NCBI GenBank assembly: GCA_963798195.1
Contig: CAWCSF010000001.1
Location: 124,001-188,000, forward strand
Reading direction: 5' to 3'
DNA: 64,000 bases
Source: CAVSRC01 sp963798195
GTDB lineage: Bacteria > Pseudomonadota > Alphaproteobacteria > Rhizobiales > Kaistiaceae
The notes under the pieces are model-generated. The model ran no database searches. It was not told the DNA's origin and worked only from the letters and a program-made list of their open reading frames with translations. This document shows positions 1 through 7,456 of this stretch, one piece after another; positions within the stretch are counted from its first letter, which is position 1, and every line of letters begins with the position of its first letter. Both the position numbers and the translations under genes were made by a program.

Positions 1-1603
1 AGCGGTTTTCGTCGACGCCGGCAACGCTCGCGGTGAAGCGTTGCCACATGCTCTCGTCGTCGCTCGGTCGGCGGCACGCGGCGACGATGTCCGAAACATG
101 CGGCCGGTCGGCCAGCAGCGCAGCGGAGAGCGACCAGATCGCGGCGAAGGACGGGTTGTTCAAACGGAGACGCCCGTCCGATCCGAACACCGCCACGCCC
201 TCGCTGAGGTGGTCCAGGGTTTCGCCCTGCACGTTGACCAGCGCATTGATGCGGCTTTCGAGATCGAGGCGCTCGGTGACGTTTTCGTAGATCCAGGTCA
301 TCCCGCCCTGTGGGTGCGGGTTGGCAACCACCCGAAGCGTCTGGCCGTCCGGCAGGTGCCAGGTCTGTTCCCGCGATTCCGGCGACTGGTAGGCGGCCAG
401 GAGATCGGCGCGCCAGCCACGGAAATCCGCCTGTTCGGGCAACTTTCGGGCAACACGCAGTTGTTCGAGAACCGAGATTTCGTCCGGCGCTGAATCGAGA
501 AACGCCTGATCAAGGCCAAAGAGCGCCCGGTAGGCGGCGTTGCATGACTTCAGCCGGCGATCAGGTCCGAAGATCGCGACCGCGGTCTGCATCTGGTCGA
601 GCGTGCGGGCATGGAAGTCGATCTCGCGGCGAAGCGCCGCCTGGGCGCCCTCGACTTCGGTAACGTCGGTTGCGATCGCCGCGCTGCCACCCTCGCTCGC
701 GATGTCTGCGACATCGAAGATGCGGCGCGCGCCGGCAACGATCGCCGGCAGCCGCCGCGTGAAAACGGGGTTTGTCTCGTGGGCGGTTGTGATCATCTGC
801 CGCGCCGGCGAGTCCAGAAGTTCGAGCCCGTGCGCCACGGCCGCGCCGGCGTCCTTGGCCTCGACGGCGCTGGCATAGGCGGCGTTGACCCAGACAAGTG
901 CGCCCGTGTTGTCGCGCAGCCAGATGGGCATTGGTGCTGCGGCGAGCATCGAGCGCATGGTCTCGACCTCGGCAGCCAGAAGGTCATGACTGGCCTTCAT
1001 CTCGGCAAGGGCGAGGCGCGCGCCGGTGAGGTCGCGGAAACGGACGACCGCCGATCCGCCGATCGTTCGGCCGCCGACCTCGATCATCCGGCCGGCTTTG
1101 CTGGTCACAACGTCACTGAACGGTTCGCCGCGCTCGCGCAGGCGTGCGATCGAGCCGTCGAGCTGGCTGGCGGACTCGGGCAAAAGCCAGGTGCCGAAGG
1201 CAACGAAGGCGCTGCGTTCGGCCGGCGCACCTGTAGCGGCGGGCAGACTACCGGCGACCATCGGCGCCTCGTCGGGGGCGATCCAGGCGACAAGGCGCTG
1301 GTCTTCCTCGTCAAGAAGGGCCTCGGCGCGATCCACTGTTACTCCGAGATTGCCAACCTCGGCGCGCAGGTTCGCGTTTTCGGCTTCGGCGCGATTGCGC
1401 TGCCGGTAGAGCGCGCCGACGCTGATGACCGCGAACAGGGCCGTGCCGACCAGCGCAACCATCGTGATGACCTGCGCCGGGCCCTGCGTGCCAGCAACCA
1501 GCGAGAGCGGCCAGATGTCGGCGGAGGCGGGCGTCGGGATCGCTAGGAGGGCAGTGGCTGCCACTGCCGGAATCCCTAGTGTTTTCCCGCCATGCCTGAG
1601 CAT
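1..1603 (-). CDS. DivL-like PAS-domain sensor histidine kinase, N-terminal 534 residues (runs off the left edge)
   Basis: The reading frame is open from an ATG at 1601-1603 down to base 1 with no stop, so only the N-terminal part is present. It begins with a hydrophobic, Ala-rich leader ending near ASA at about residue 29 and a membrane segment at about 37-60. A coiled region rich in Glu/Arg follows. Then come at least three PAS-like blocks, recognisable by phrases such as APMPIWLRDNTGALVWVNAAY, VAIFGPDRRLKSCNAAYRAL and VAVFGSDGRLRLNNPSF. The kinase core would lie outside the window. In Hyphomicrobiales a multi-PAS DivL-type kinase (cell-cycle control through the CckA-CtrA relay) is commonly found near ahcY, which lies 3 kb away here. 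That synteny, the membrane-anchored start and the PAS series make DivL my preferred reading, but the diagnostic kinase part cannot be seen. Several overlapping short frames on both strands are shadows of this gene. Confidence 0.8.
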   Translation of the reverse strand, partial: MLRHGGKTLGIPAVAATALLAIPTPASADIWPLSLVAGTQGPAQVITMVALVGTALFAVISVGALYRQRNRAEAENANLRAEVGNLGVTVDRAEALLDEEDQRLVAWIAPDEAPMVAGSLPAATGAPAERSAFVAFGTWLLPESASQLDGSIARLRERGEPFSDVVTSKAGRMIEVGGRTIGGSAVVRFRDLTGARLALAEMKASHDLLAAEVETMRSMLAAAPMPIWLRDNTGALVWVNAAYASAVEAKDAGAAVAHGLELLDSPARQMITTAHETNPVFTRRLPAIVAGARRIFDVADIASEGGSAAIATDVTEVEGAQAALRREIDFHARTLDQMQTAVAIFGPDRRLKSCNAAYRALFGLDQAFLDSAPDEISVLEQLRVARKLPEQADFRGWRADLLAAYQSPESREQTWHLPDGQTLRVVANPHPQGGMTWIYENVTERLDLESRINALVNVQGETLDHLSEGVAVFGSDGRLRLNNPSFAAIWSLSAALLADRPHVSDIVAACRRPSDDESMWQRFTASVAGVDENR

Positions 1604-1910
1604 GCAGAACCCCCTTCCGCAGCCGCGTCCTGATACTCAAGGGTTTGGCATTCGATGGCGGGTTGCGGGCCTCCCGACAACCCGCATAGCCAACGCGAAT
1701 CACCTCAATTTAGACGCTTGATGAATCAGGTGTGAAGCGGCGATGGGCAGTTTTTAACGAATTCGCCGCCGAATTCCTGAAACCGCGCAAATCGGCCACG
1801 CTGGACCGCCGAATGCAGTGCCATCTTTGCGCGGCGGGGCATCAGGAGTACCGTGCCGAAGCGCCATTTACGGCGCTGTGCGCTTGTTGGAGCGCGCGAG
1901 GAGGCGTCGC
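1604..1910. promoter_or_regulatory. Divergent intergenic region with two GANTC sites and an inverted repeat
   Basis: This 307-bp gap separates the DivL-like gene (leftward) from the small membrane protein (rightward) and must hold both promoters. Two GAATC sequences, matching the CcrM methylation site GANTC, lie at 1697-1701 and 1723-1727, 26 bp apart. A perfect 7-bp inverted repeat, GAATTCG and CGAATTC around a 4-base centre, occupies 1759-1776. Short open frames here lack conserved features and I do not call them genes. I found no convincing -35/-10 pair. Confidence 0.4.
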
Positions 1911-2375
1911 TTGTCATTCAGCGTGACGATTGCGGTCGCGGTTCTCGCGGCGGCGTGCGCAATTCTCCTGGTCATTGATCTGCTGCGGGGCCGCAGGCGG
2001 CGCGCCGTCATAGGCTTCGTCCTGCTGGTGGCCTTCCTCATCGTGTTGCGCGTCACCACCGGATTTCCCTCGACGGGCGGTCGCCTTTCCTTCGGCGGGG
2101 GCATTCCGGTCTGGTGGGCGGTGCTTGCGATGTTCGTCGGCGTCATCCTCGGCATGGTCGCGCAGTACGTCTGGACCACGCCGGAGAAGTTCAACTGGCT
2201 GGACTTTCTTCGGCCGATCGTCATTTCGCCGATGGTGCTGCTACCGCTGATCGGCTCGCTCTCCAACGGACCCCTGGAGACGCTGCAATTGTTCTCGCTG
2301 GCTCTGCTGGCGTTCCAAAATGGCTACTTCTGGCAGCAGGTGTTGAAAGATGCGAAGCCAAAGGCGGCGACGTGA
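1911..2375 (+). CDS. Small integral membrane protein of unknown function
   Basis: 154 residues if translation starts at the TTG at 1911, which has a strong ribosome binding site (GAGGAGG at 1898-1904, six bases before the start). The ATG at 1818 in the same frame would add an Arg-rich, non-hydrophobic 31-residue leader and has no such site, so I prefer the TTG. The product has about four hydrophobic segments (residues about 4-20, 28-43, 60-80, and two close together between 105 and 140). I do not recognise the family. Its end overlaps the first 26 bases of the downstream caspase-like gene, so the two are very likely translationally coupled and may work together at the cytoplasmic membrane. 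Confidence 0.75.
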   Translation: MSFSVTIAVAVLAAACAILLVIDLLRGRRRRAVIGFVLLVAFLIVLRVTTGFPSTGGRLSFGGGIPVWWAVLAMFVGVILGMVAQYVWTTPEKFNWLDFLRPIVISPMVLLPLIGSLSNGPLETLQLFSLALLAFQNGYFWQQVLKDAKPKAAT

Positions 2376-3786
2376 CGCCACGGCCGGCGTTATCGCGGCG
2401 GCGCTGACGTTCCTGCTAACGGCCGTCCCGGTCGCGTGGGCGGACGTGCCGGCATGGGTGCCGGCGAAATATGCCAAGTTCTTCCATCGCGCGGTGGACG
2501 ACCGGTCCATCCTGGAGAAAGCCCTCAACCTCATCGACGTTCAGTTGGGATCGCCCGGCCCGTCCTTTGCGCTGGTCGCCGGCGTTTCGAAATACCCCAG
2601 GATGAGCGGCAAGGTCGGCGACCTGTGGCCGGCGCGCCTGGACGTCGAGAAGATGGTCGCCTACCTCGAGCAGCCGCCGGAATCGTTCAACGAAATTGTC
2701 GTCCTGCTTGACGACGACATGACCGCCGACAATCTCGGCTACTTCCTCACGCAGTATTTTCCGCGTCGGCTGGCGGAAAGCGGCCGTTCCCGGTTCCTTT
2801 TCGCCTACAGCGGCCACGGAATCACGGCGGCCAACGGGCGCGGTTACATCCTGACCAGCGAGGCCACCAGCCTCGACGATCACTTCACCGGCGCCATTTC
2901 ACTGGCAAGCCTCCGCGCCGAATTCCAGGAAGTCGTCGACGCCGGCCATCAGGTGCTGGCCCTTATCAACGCCTGCTACGGCGTGGACTTCCACCGCCTG
3001 TCGCTCGCATTCGGCCCGGAGGCGCCGTCACTGCCGTCCCGCGAAGGCGCGCATGCAATCACGGCCGGTGGCGCCGGCGAAGTTACCTGGCACGATCCTG
3101 ACTTCGGCGACGGTGACGGCCCGAAGGGCAGCATCTTCTTCGAGGCGGTTCTCGCCGCGCTCGATGGGCGTGCCGATGCCCTGCCGCGCGATGGTATCGT
3201 GACCGTTGGCGAACTAGAGACCTACCTCAAGACGACGGTCAGCCGCTTCACCGACGAAAAGCAGAACCCCACCGGCGGCGACCTCGTTGCCACGCGCAGC
3301 CCCGGCAGCTTCTTCTTCTTCGACCGCAACCGGCAGATGGAGCACGCCAACGCGACGCCGCTGAAAGGCGAGTGGTGGTCGTCGATCAGCTTCGGCAAAC
3401 CCGCCGATCAGGCGAAGCCAGAAGACGTGACCACCAAGCCGCCAACCGCGACTGGCATTGCGGCGCTCACCGGGAAATGGTCGGGCACGGCCAAGGAACC
3501 TGGCGGCGACAGCTTCCCGATCGAAGTCGAGATTCGATCGGGCTGCGTCCTGAACCAGCCTTGTGGGACCATCGCCGTGCCGGCGGTGCCCTGTCGCGGG
3601 CGTATCACCCTGGTCGATTCGCGTGACGACGGCTTCGAATTCGGCGTCGACCAGTTCGATGCCAAGAGCAACCGCGACGTCTGCCAGCCGGGGGCGGGCG
3701 AGATATTCAACGCGAACGCGGACGGCACGCTTGCCTACACCGCCTCCTATTCCGGTGCGACCGGCGTGCTGAAGCGCGCCAGGTGA
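2350..3786 (+). CDS. Secreted caspase-like (peptidase C14 family) protein with a C-terminal beta-rich domain
   Basis: 478 residues with a clear signal peptide: an Arg-rich n-region, a hydrophobic stretch at about 13-26 and a likely cut after AWA31. Residues about 70-330 form a caspase fold: the beta-strand FLFAYSGHG carries the catalytic His156, and LALINACYG carries the catalytic Cys209, the order and spacing of the C14 family. Residues about 375-478 make a separate domain starting at LTGKWSGTA with two Cys pairs, reminiscent of small beta-barrel lipocalin-like modules; it could bind a ligand or anchor the enzyme. The signal peptide places the protease in the periplasm, unlike cytosolic metacaspases. 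Substrate specificity is unknown. The gene starts inside the end of the upstream membrane-protein gene, suggesting one operon. Confidence 0.85.
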   Translation: MRSQRRRRDATAGVIAAALTFLLTAVPVAWADVPAWVPAKYAKFFHRAVDDRSILEKALNLIDVQLGSPGPSFALVAGVSKYPRMSGKVGDLWPARLDVEKMVAYLEQPPESFNEIVVLLDDDMTADNLGYFLTQYFPRRLAESGRSRFLFAYSGHGITAANGRGYILTSEATSLDDHFTGAISLASLRAEFQEVVDAGHQVLALINACYGVDFHRLSLAFGPEAPSLPSREGAHAITAGGAGEVTWHDPDFGDGDGPKGSIFFEAVLAALDGRADALPRDGIVTVGELETYLKTTVSRFTDEKQNPTGGDLVATRSPGSFFFFDRNRQMEHANATPLKGEWWSSISFGKPADQAKPEDVTTKPPTATGIAALTGKWSGTAKEPGGDSFPIEVEIRSGCVLNQPCGTIAVPAVPCRGRITLVDSRDDGFEFGVDQFDAKSNRDVCQPGAGEIFNANADGTLAYTASYSGATGVLKRAR

Positions 3787-3886
3787 CCGTCGCCCAAGGC
3801 AGCCGAACCCCCGGCAGATTGACGAGGGTGCGGGCACGGGGCAGGATTTGCATTGATTTCATCTTGATCAGAACTGGGGGTTGTCC

Positions 3887-4396
3887 ATGACGAAAATGGT
3901 CGTGCTGGCGAGCGTCGCCGCCTTTCTTCTCACGGTCGCCGCCGGCGGCGCGTCGGCCGCGCCCACCAAGGTGAAGTTCGACAAGTCCGTTCGGCCGGGA
4001 ACGATCGTGGTGAAGACGTCGGAGCGGCGCCTCTACCTGGTCGTCGGGCCGGGCCAGGCGCTGCGCTATCCGGTGGGCGTCGGCCGCCGGGGCAAGCAGT
4101 GGCAGGGAAATACCTGGATTGCGGCCAAGTACGACAAGCCGGCGTGGTCTCCGCCGGCCGAGGTGCGACGGGACAACCCGCGCCTGCCGGATGTCATTCC
4201 CGGCGGCGCTCCAAACAACCCGATGGGTGTGGCCGCCCTCGGCCTTGGCAAGCCGGAATACGCCATTCACGGCACAAACCGGCCGGGAGCGATCGGGACT
4301 TTCGTGTCCTACGGCTGCATCCGGATGTACAACGCCGACATTCTGGACCTGTCCCGGCGGGTATCCGTAGGGACCCCGGTGGTTGTCCGCCCTTGA
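3887..4396 (+). CDS. L,D-transpeptidase (YkuD/ErfK family), periplasmic
   Basis: 169 residues from the ATG at 3887, chosen over the in-frame TTG at 3881 because the GGGGG ribosome binding site ends at 3880, only the right distance for the ATG. The signal peptide runs to about residue 24 (ends GASA). The YkuD catalytic signature is complete: His128 in YAIHGT and Cys144 in SYGCIRMYN. Enzymes of this family make 3-3 cross-links in peptidoglycan or attach proteins to it, the main cross-link type in Hyphomicrobiales, where several paralogues per genome are usual. At 169 residues this is a minimal catalytic-domain version with no LysM or peptidoglycan-binding module. It stands alone between the caspase-like gene and a tiny lipoprotein gene. 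Confidence 0.92.
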   Translation: MTKMVVLASVAAFLLTVAAGGASAAPTKVKFDKSVRPGTIVVKTSERRLYLVVGPGQALRYPVGVGRRGKQWQGNTWIAAKYDKPAWSPPAEVRRDNPRLPDVIPGGAPNNPMGVAALGLGKPEYAIHGTNRPGAIGTFVSYGCIRMYNADILDLSRRVSVGTPVVVRP

Positions 4397-4547
4397 GCCT
4401 GCACGTGGTTTTTAGTTAAAATTGCAAGTGAACTTGTCCGGCCACTGTGTCTTTCAGGCACTATCTGTTGGGAAAATTGCCACCTAGTCTTGATTCGGAG
4501 CCGGGCGACAAAGCGGCTCTACTTGACGCAACTGGGGGATAATCCCA

Positions 4548-4646
4548 ATGAAGATTCTGGTCGTCGCAATTGCATGCCTTGGTCTGCTGAGCGTTGGTGG
4601 CTGCACGCATTTCCACCACAAGGCGCCAATCGTCGTCAAAGGGTAG
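4548..4646 (+). CDS. Very small predicted lipoprotein (32 residues)
   Basis: An ATG at 4548 preceded by CTGGGGG (spaced 9 bases) opens a 32-codon frame. The product has Lys at position 2, a hydrophobic core and a good lipobox, LSVGGC, with the lipidated Cys at residue 19. The mature peptide would have only 14 residues and contains a HFHH cluster directly after the Cys. A strong hairpin terminator follows 13 bases after the stop, so it is a complete gene unit. The ribosome binding site context (ACTGGGGG followed by ATG) is nearly the same as that of the L,D-transpeptidase gene just upstream. It resembles the many tiny outer-membrane or inner-membrane lipoproteins of alphaproteobacteria (entericidin-like in size), but I cannot assign a family. 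Confidence 0.7.
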   Translation: MKILVVAIACLGLLSVGGCTHFHHKAPIVVKG

Positions 4647-4658
4647 TGGTTCGCGTCG

Positions 4659-4688
4659 AAAAAAGGCCGGTGCAAGCCGGCCTTTTTT
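4659..4688. terminator. Bidirectional intrinsic terminator between the small lipoprotein gene and ahcY
   Basis: A perfect 12-bp inverted repeat, AAAAAAGGCCGG and CCGGCCTTTTTT, surrounds a 6-base loop. It has six T residues at its 3' side read in either direction. It sits 13 bases after the lipoprotein stop and 21 bases after the end of ahcY on the opposite strand, so it can serve both convergent genes. Confidence 0.9.
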
Positions 4689-4709
4689 CTATGCTGATGT
4701 CGGTTTTCG

Positions 4710-6110
4710 CTAGTAGCGGTAGTGCTCGGCCTTATACGGGCCACTGGTCGGCACCCCGATATACTTCGCCTGCTTTTCGCTCATCTCCGTCAGCTTCACG
4801 CCGATCTTGGCGAGATGAAGCCGCGCGACCTTCTCGTCGAGTTCCTTCGGCAGCGTGTAGACCTTGCGCTCGAACTTCTCCGGCTCGGTGAAGAGCGCGA
4901 TCTGCGCCAGCGTCTGGTTGGTGAAGCTGGCTGACATCACGAAACTCGGGTGGCCGGTCGCGTTGCCGAGGTTCACGAGCCGCCCTTCCGAGAGAAGGAT
5001 GATGCGCTTGCCGTCGGGGAACTCGATCTCGTCCACCTGCGGCTTGACGTTGTCCCACTTCAGGTTCCTCAGCGCGCCGATCTGAATCTCGGAATCGAAG
5101 TGCCCGATGTTGCACACGATGGCGCGGTGCTTCATCGCGCGCATGTGGTCGATTGTAATGACGTCGACGTTGCCGGTGCAGGTGACGAAGATGTCGGCGC
5201 GCGGCGCGGCGTCATTCATCGTGGTGACCTCGTAGCCTTCCATCGCCGCCTGCAGCGCGCAGATCGGATCGACCTCCGACACCAGGACGCGGCAGCCGGC
5301 GTTGCGCAGGCTGGCGGCGGATCCCTTGCCAACGTCGCCGAAGCCGGCGACCATCGCGGTCTTGCCGGACATCATCACGTCGGTGCCGCGGCGGATGCCA
5401 TCTACCAGCGACTCGCGGCAGCCATAGAGATTGTCGAACTTCGACTTGGTCACCGAGTCGTTGACGTTGATCGCCGGGAAAAGCAGGCGCCCTTCCTTGG
5501 CCATCTGGTAGAGGCGGTGGACGCCCGTCGTCGTCTCCTCGGTCACGCCACGGATCTCCTTGGCGACGGTCGAGTACCAGTTCGGCGATTTCTTGAGGCG
5601 CGATTTGATCGCGGCGAAGAGCTCTTCCTCTTCCTCGTTCGTCGGGTGTGCGACGACCGAGGGGTTGGTCTCGGCCTGCATGCCAAGGTGGAGAAGCAGC
5701 GTGGCATCGCCGCCGTCGTCGAGGATCATGTTGGGCCAGCCGCCATCGGACCATTCGAAGATGCGGTGGGAGTAGTCCCAGTAGTCCTTGAGGCTCTCGC
5801 CCTTGATCGCGAAGACCGGCGTGCCGGTCGCGGCGATCGCCGCGGCGGCGTGGTCCTGTGTCGAATAGATGTTGCAGGATGCCCAGCGGACCTCGGCGCC
5901 GAGCGCCTGAAGGGTCTCGATCAGCACGGCCGTCTGGATGGTCATGTGCAGCGATCCGGCGATCCGGGCACCGCGCAGAGGCTGCTCGGGGCCGTATTCC
6001 TCGCGCGTCGCCATCAGGCCCGGCATCTCGGATTCGGCGATGGAAATTTCCTTGCGGCCCCAGTCGGCGAGGCCGATGTCCTTCACGACATAGTCGGCGG
6101 TCTTTGGCAT
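4710..6110 (-). CDS. ahcY: Adenosylhomocysteinase (S-adenosyl-L-homocysteine hydrolase)
   Basis: 466 residues, the usual length in alphaproteobacteria. It reversibly cleaves S-adenosylhomocysteine to adenosine and homocysteine using tightly bound NAD, and so clears the product inhibitor of all SAM-dependent methyltransferases. The NAD-binding motif GFGDVGKG is present in the middle of the protein, along with the substrate-site sequences HMTIQTAVLIETL near the N-terminus and NINDSVTKSKFDN-like (here NVNDSVTKSKFDN). The C-terminus ends KAEHYRY, as expected for a full-length enzyme (the last Lys and Tyr reach the NAD site of the partner subunit). It is transcribed alone, with its own promoter and a palindromic operator upstream and a terminator downstream. 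Confidence 0.98.
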   Translation of the reverse strand: MPKTADYVVKDIGLADWGRKEISIAESEMPGLMATREEYGPEQPLRGARIAGSLHMTIQTAVLIETLQALGAEVRWASCNIYSTQDHAAAAIAATGTPVFAIKGESLKDYWDYSHRIFEWSDGGWPNMILDDGGDATLLLHLGMQAETNPSVVAHPTNEEEEELFAAIKSRLKKSPNWYSTVAKEIRGVTEETTTGVHRLYQMAKEGRLLFPAINVNDSVTKSKFDNLYGCRESLVDGIRRGTDVMMSGKTAMVAGFGDVGKGSAASLRNAGCRVLVSEVDPICALQAAMEGYEVTTMNDAAPRADIFVTCTGNVDVITIDHMRAMKHRAIVCNIGHFDSEIQIGALRNLKWDNVKPQVDEIEFPDGKRIILLSEGRLVNLGNATGHPSFVMSASFTNQTLAQIALFTEPEKFERKVYTLPKELDEKVARLHLAKIGVKLTEMSEKQAKYIGVPTSGPYKAEHYRY

Positions 6111-6159
6111 TCCGGTCTCCTCGAACGGCTGAAATCAGGGCTGGTGGGTGTGTGCCAGC

Positions 6160-6213
6160 GTTATACCGGGCCGATTTCGGGAGGGCAATAAGGATATAAA
6201 GATTTCTTTATGT
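6160..6213 (-). promoter_or_regulatory. ahcY promoter with upstream palindromic operator (probable SAM/SAH-responsive ArsR-type site)
   Basis: Read on the minus strand, a -35 TTGCCC (6183-6188) and a -10 TATAAC (6160-6165) are separated by exactly 17 bases, about 50 bases before the ahcY start. Five bases upstream of the -35 lies the palindrome ATATAAAGATTTCTTTATGT (6194-6213). Its 7-bp arms ATAAAGA and TCTTTAT flank a 2-base centre. Methionine-cycle genes of alphaproteobacteria are known to be controlled by ArsR-family regulators (SahR/SamR) binding AT-rich ATAAAG-type palindromes, so this is the likely operator. The regulator gene is not in the window. Confidence 0.65.
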
Positions 6214-6215
6214 AA

Positions 6216-6509
6216 TCACTCGGCTTCGCCGAAGCGGTCGGCGACGAGTTCCTGGAGCGCGTCCAGCGCTGCTTCGGCCTCGGGGCCTTCGGCGGTCACG
6301 TGAATCTCCGAGCCTGGCGCGGCCGCGAGCATCATCAGTCCCATGATCGATGTCCCGCCGACGGTGGTTTGATCCTTCGACACGGTAATGGTCGCGTCGA
6401 AGCGTTCTGCGCACTGCACGAAGCGCGCGGCGGCGCGCGCATGCAGGCCGCGTTTGTTGACGATGAGGAGATCGCCGGCGAAAGGACCGGTCGATTTGTT
6501 GGCGCTCAT
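6216..6509 (-). CDS. ptsH: HPr phosphocarrier protein of the regulatory PTS
   Basis: 97 residues with both phosphorylation sites: His23 in RGLHARAA (receives phosphate from enzyme I) and Ser54 in GGTSIMGLMML (target of HPr kinase). There is an 11-residue N-terminal extension compared with enteric HPr, common in rhizobia. The start codon overlaps the last base of the EIIA stop (TAATG), so the two are coupled. No sugar permease (EIIB/EIIC) genes are nearby. In this order the HPr-EIIA-HprK module acts as a regulatory phosphorelay feeding into carbon, nitrogen and envelope control, and the adjacency to chvG/chvI fits that. Confidence 0.95.
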   Translation of the reverse strand: MSANKSTGPFAGDLLIVNKRGLHARAAARFVQCAERFDATITVSKDQTTVGGTSIMGLMMLAAAPGSEIHVTAEGPEAEAALDALQELVADRFGEAE

Positions 6510-6910
6510 TACTTGCCGTTGAGCACCTGGCTGGCGACGTTGATGTACTTCCGGCCAGCATCCTGCGCGTCGGCGACGGCGGCAGCGAGCGGCTTGTCCC
6601 CGCGCACGCTCGCCAGCTTGATCAGCATCGGCAGGTTAACGCCGGCAATGACCTCGATCCTGCCGGCTTCCATCACCGATATCGCAAGGTTGGAAGGTGT
6701 ACCGCCGAACATGTCTGTGAGGAGGATCACGCCGGCGGAATCGTTCACCTTCTCCACGGCATCGAGAATGTCCTGTCGTCGTCGCTCGACGTCGTCGTCG
6801 GGTCCGATCGAAATCGTTTCGATACGCGCCTGCGGGCCGACCACGTGTTCAAGCGCCGCGCGGAACTCCACTGCGAGCTTGCCGTGGGTGACGAGCACAA
6901 GTCCTATCAT
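6509..6910 (-). CDS. PTS EIIA component, mannose-type (ManX family)
   Basis: 133 residues from the ATG at 6908-6910. The family's conserved start MIGLVLVTHG follows directly, whereas an upstream in-frame start would add a 21-residue Arg/Pro-rich leader. His10 in VTHG is the phosphorylated residue. LLTDMFGGTPSN, the other signature of the EIIA-Man fold, is at about residues 63-74. It accepts phosphate from HPr; without EIIB/EIIC partners it most likely works as a signalling protein. It lies between hprK (about 96 bases upstream) and HPr (overlapping), on the same strand. Confidence 0.93.
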   Translation of the reverse strand: MIGLVLVTHGKLAVEFRAALEHVVGPQARIETISIGPDDDVERRRQDILDAVEKVNDSAGVILLTDMFGGTPSNLAISVMEAGRIEVIAGVNLPMLIKLASVRGDKPLAAAVADAQDAGRKYINVASQVLNGK

Positions 6911-7006
6911 CCGGTTCTCGATCCCAGGCCCGGGCCGGCGGCCCCTGCTGCGGCGCACATCTTGCCGGATCAATTCCGCGATGCAAGAGGGATGTTACCC
7001 ATTGAT

Positions 7007-7456
7007 TCATTTGGCGTTTTCTGCGGCTGCCATGGCCAACGCATGGCGAATGCGCAGGGCGCCGTCCCGACAATCGATGGGCAGCGCCAGTCGCGGCAGG
7101 GCAATTCCCGCAATGGTGGTGCGTGAGTAATCGGCCTCGGGCATGCGCGGGCAGTCCGCCGCCGGCATCAGGTCGACCACGAGATCGATCACCACGGGCG
7201 AAGCATGCGGCGCACGCACAATTCCCTGTCCGCGGATCTCGATGAGCCCAGCCAACTCGGCCGGAGCGCTTGCCAGGAGCCGGCCGTTGGCCGCCGCGAG
7301 GACCGCGCGATCGTCGGCCACCAGTGCATTGCCGGCCGGATCGGCGTCGATCAACGCCAGTACTATGGAAGTCTTGCCGCTGCCGGAGTCACCGCGAACC
7401 AGGACGCCGCGTTCGCCGACAAGGGCGACGCTGGCGTGCACCGTGCCGGCGGTCAT
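7007..7456 (-). CDS. hprK: HPr kinase/phosphorylase, short alphaproteobacterial form
   Basis: 149 residues, about half the length of the Firmicutes enzyme. It lacks the N-terminal domain and keeps only the catalytic domain. The P-loop GDSGSGKT is at 22-29, and the HPrK signature around LIEIRGQGIV is present at about 68-77. It phosphorylates HPr on the regulatory Ser. Its start codon overlaps the chvG stop (ATGA), and EIIA and HPr follow downstream, giving the conserved order chvI-chvG-hprK-EIIA-HPr. This physically links the PTS relay to the ChvGI envelope/acid stress system. Confidence 0.94.
   Translation of the reverse strand: MTAGTVHASVALVGERGVLVRGDSGSGKTSIVLALIDADPAGNALVADDRAVLAAANGRLLASAPAELAGLIEIRGQGIVRAPHASPVVIDLVVDLMPAADCPRMPEADYSRTTIAGIALPRLALPIDCRDGALRIRHALAMAAAENAK

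Noticed and set aside
1732..1926. A 64-codon frame upstream of the small membrane protein
   Set aside because: No ribosome binding site or recognisable sequence. It overlaps the better-supported TTG-started gene in another frame.
4950..6191. A 413-codon frame antisense to ahcY
   Set aside because: It mirrors the codon pattern of ahcY, has no ribosome binding site or domain and would need the whole conserved ahcY frame to be accidental.
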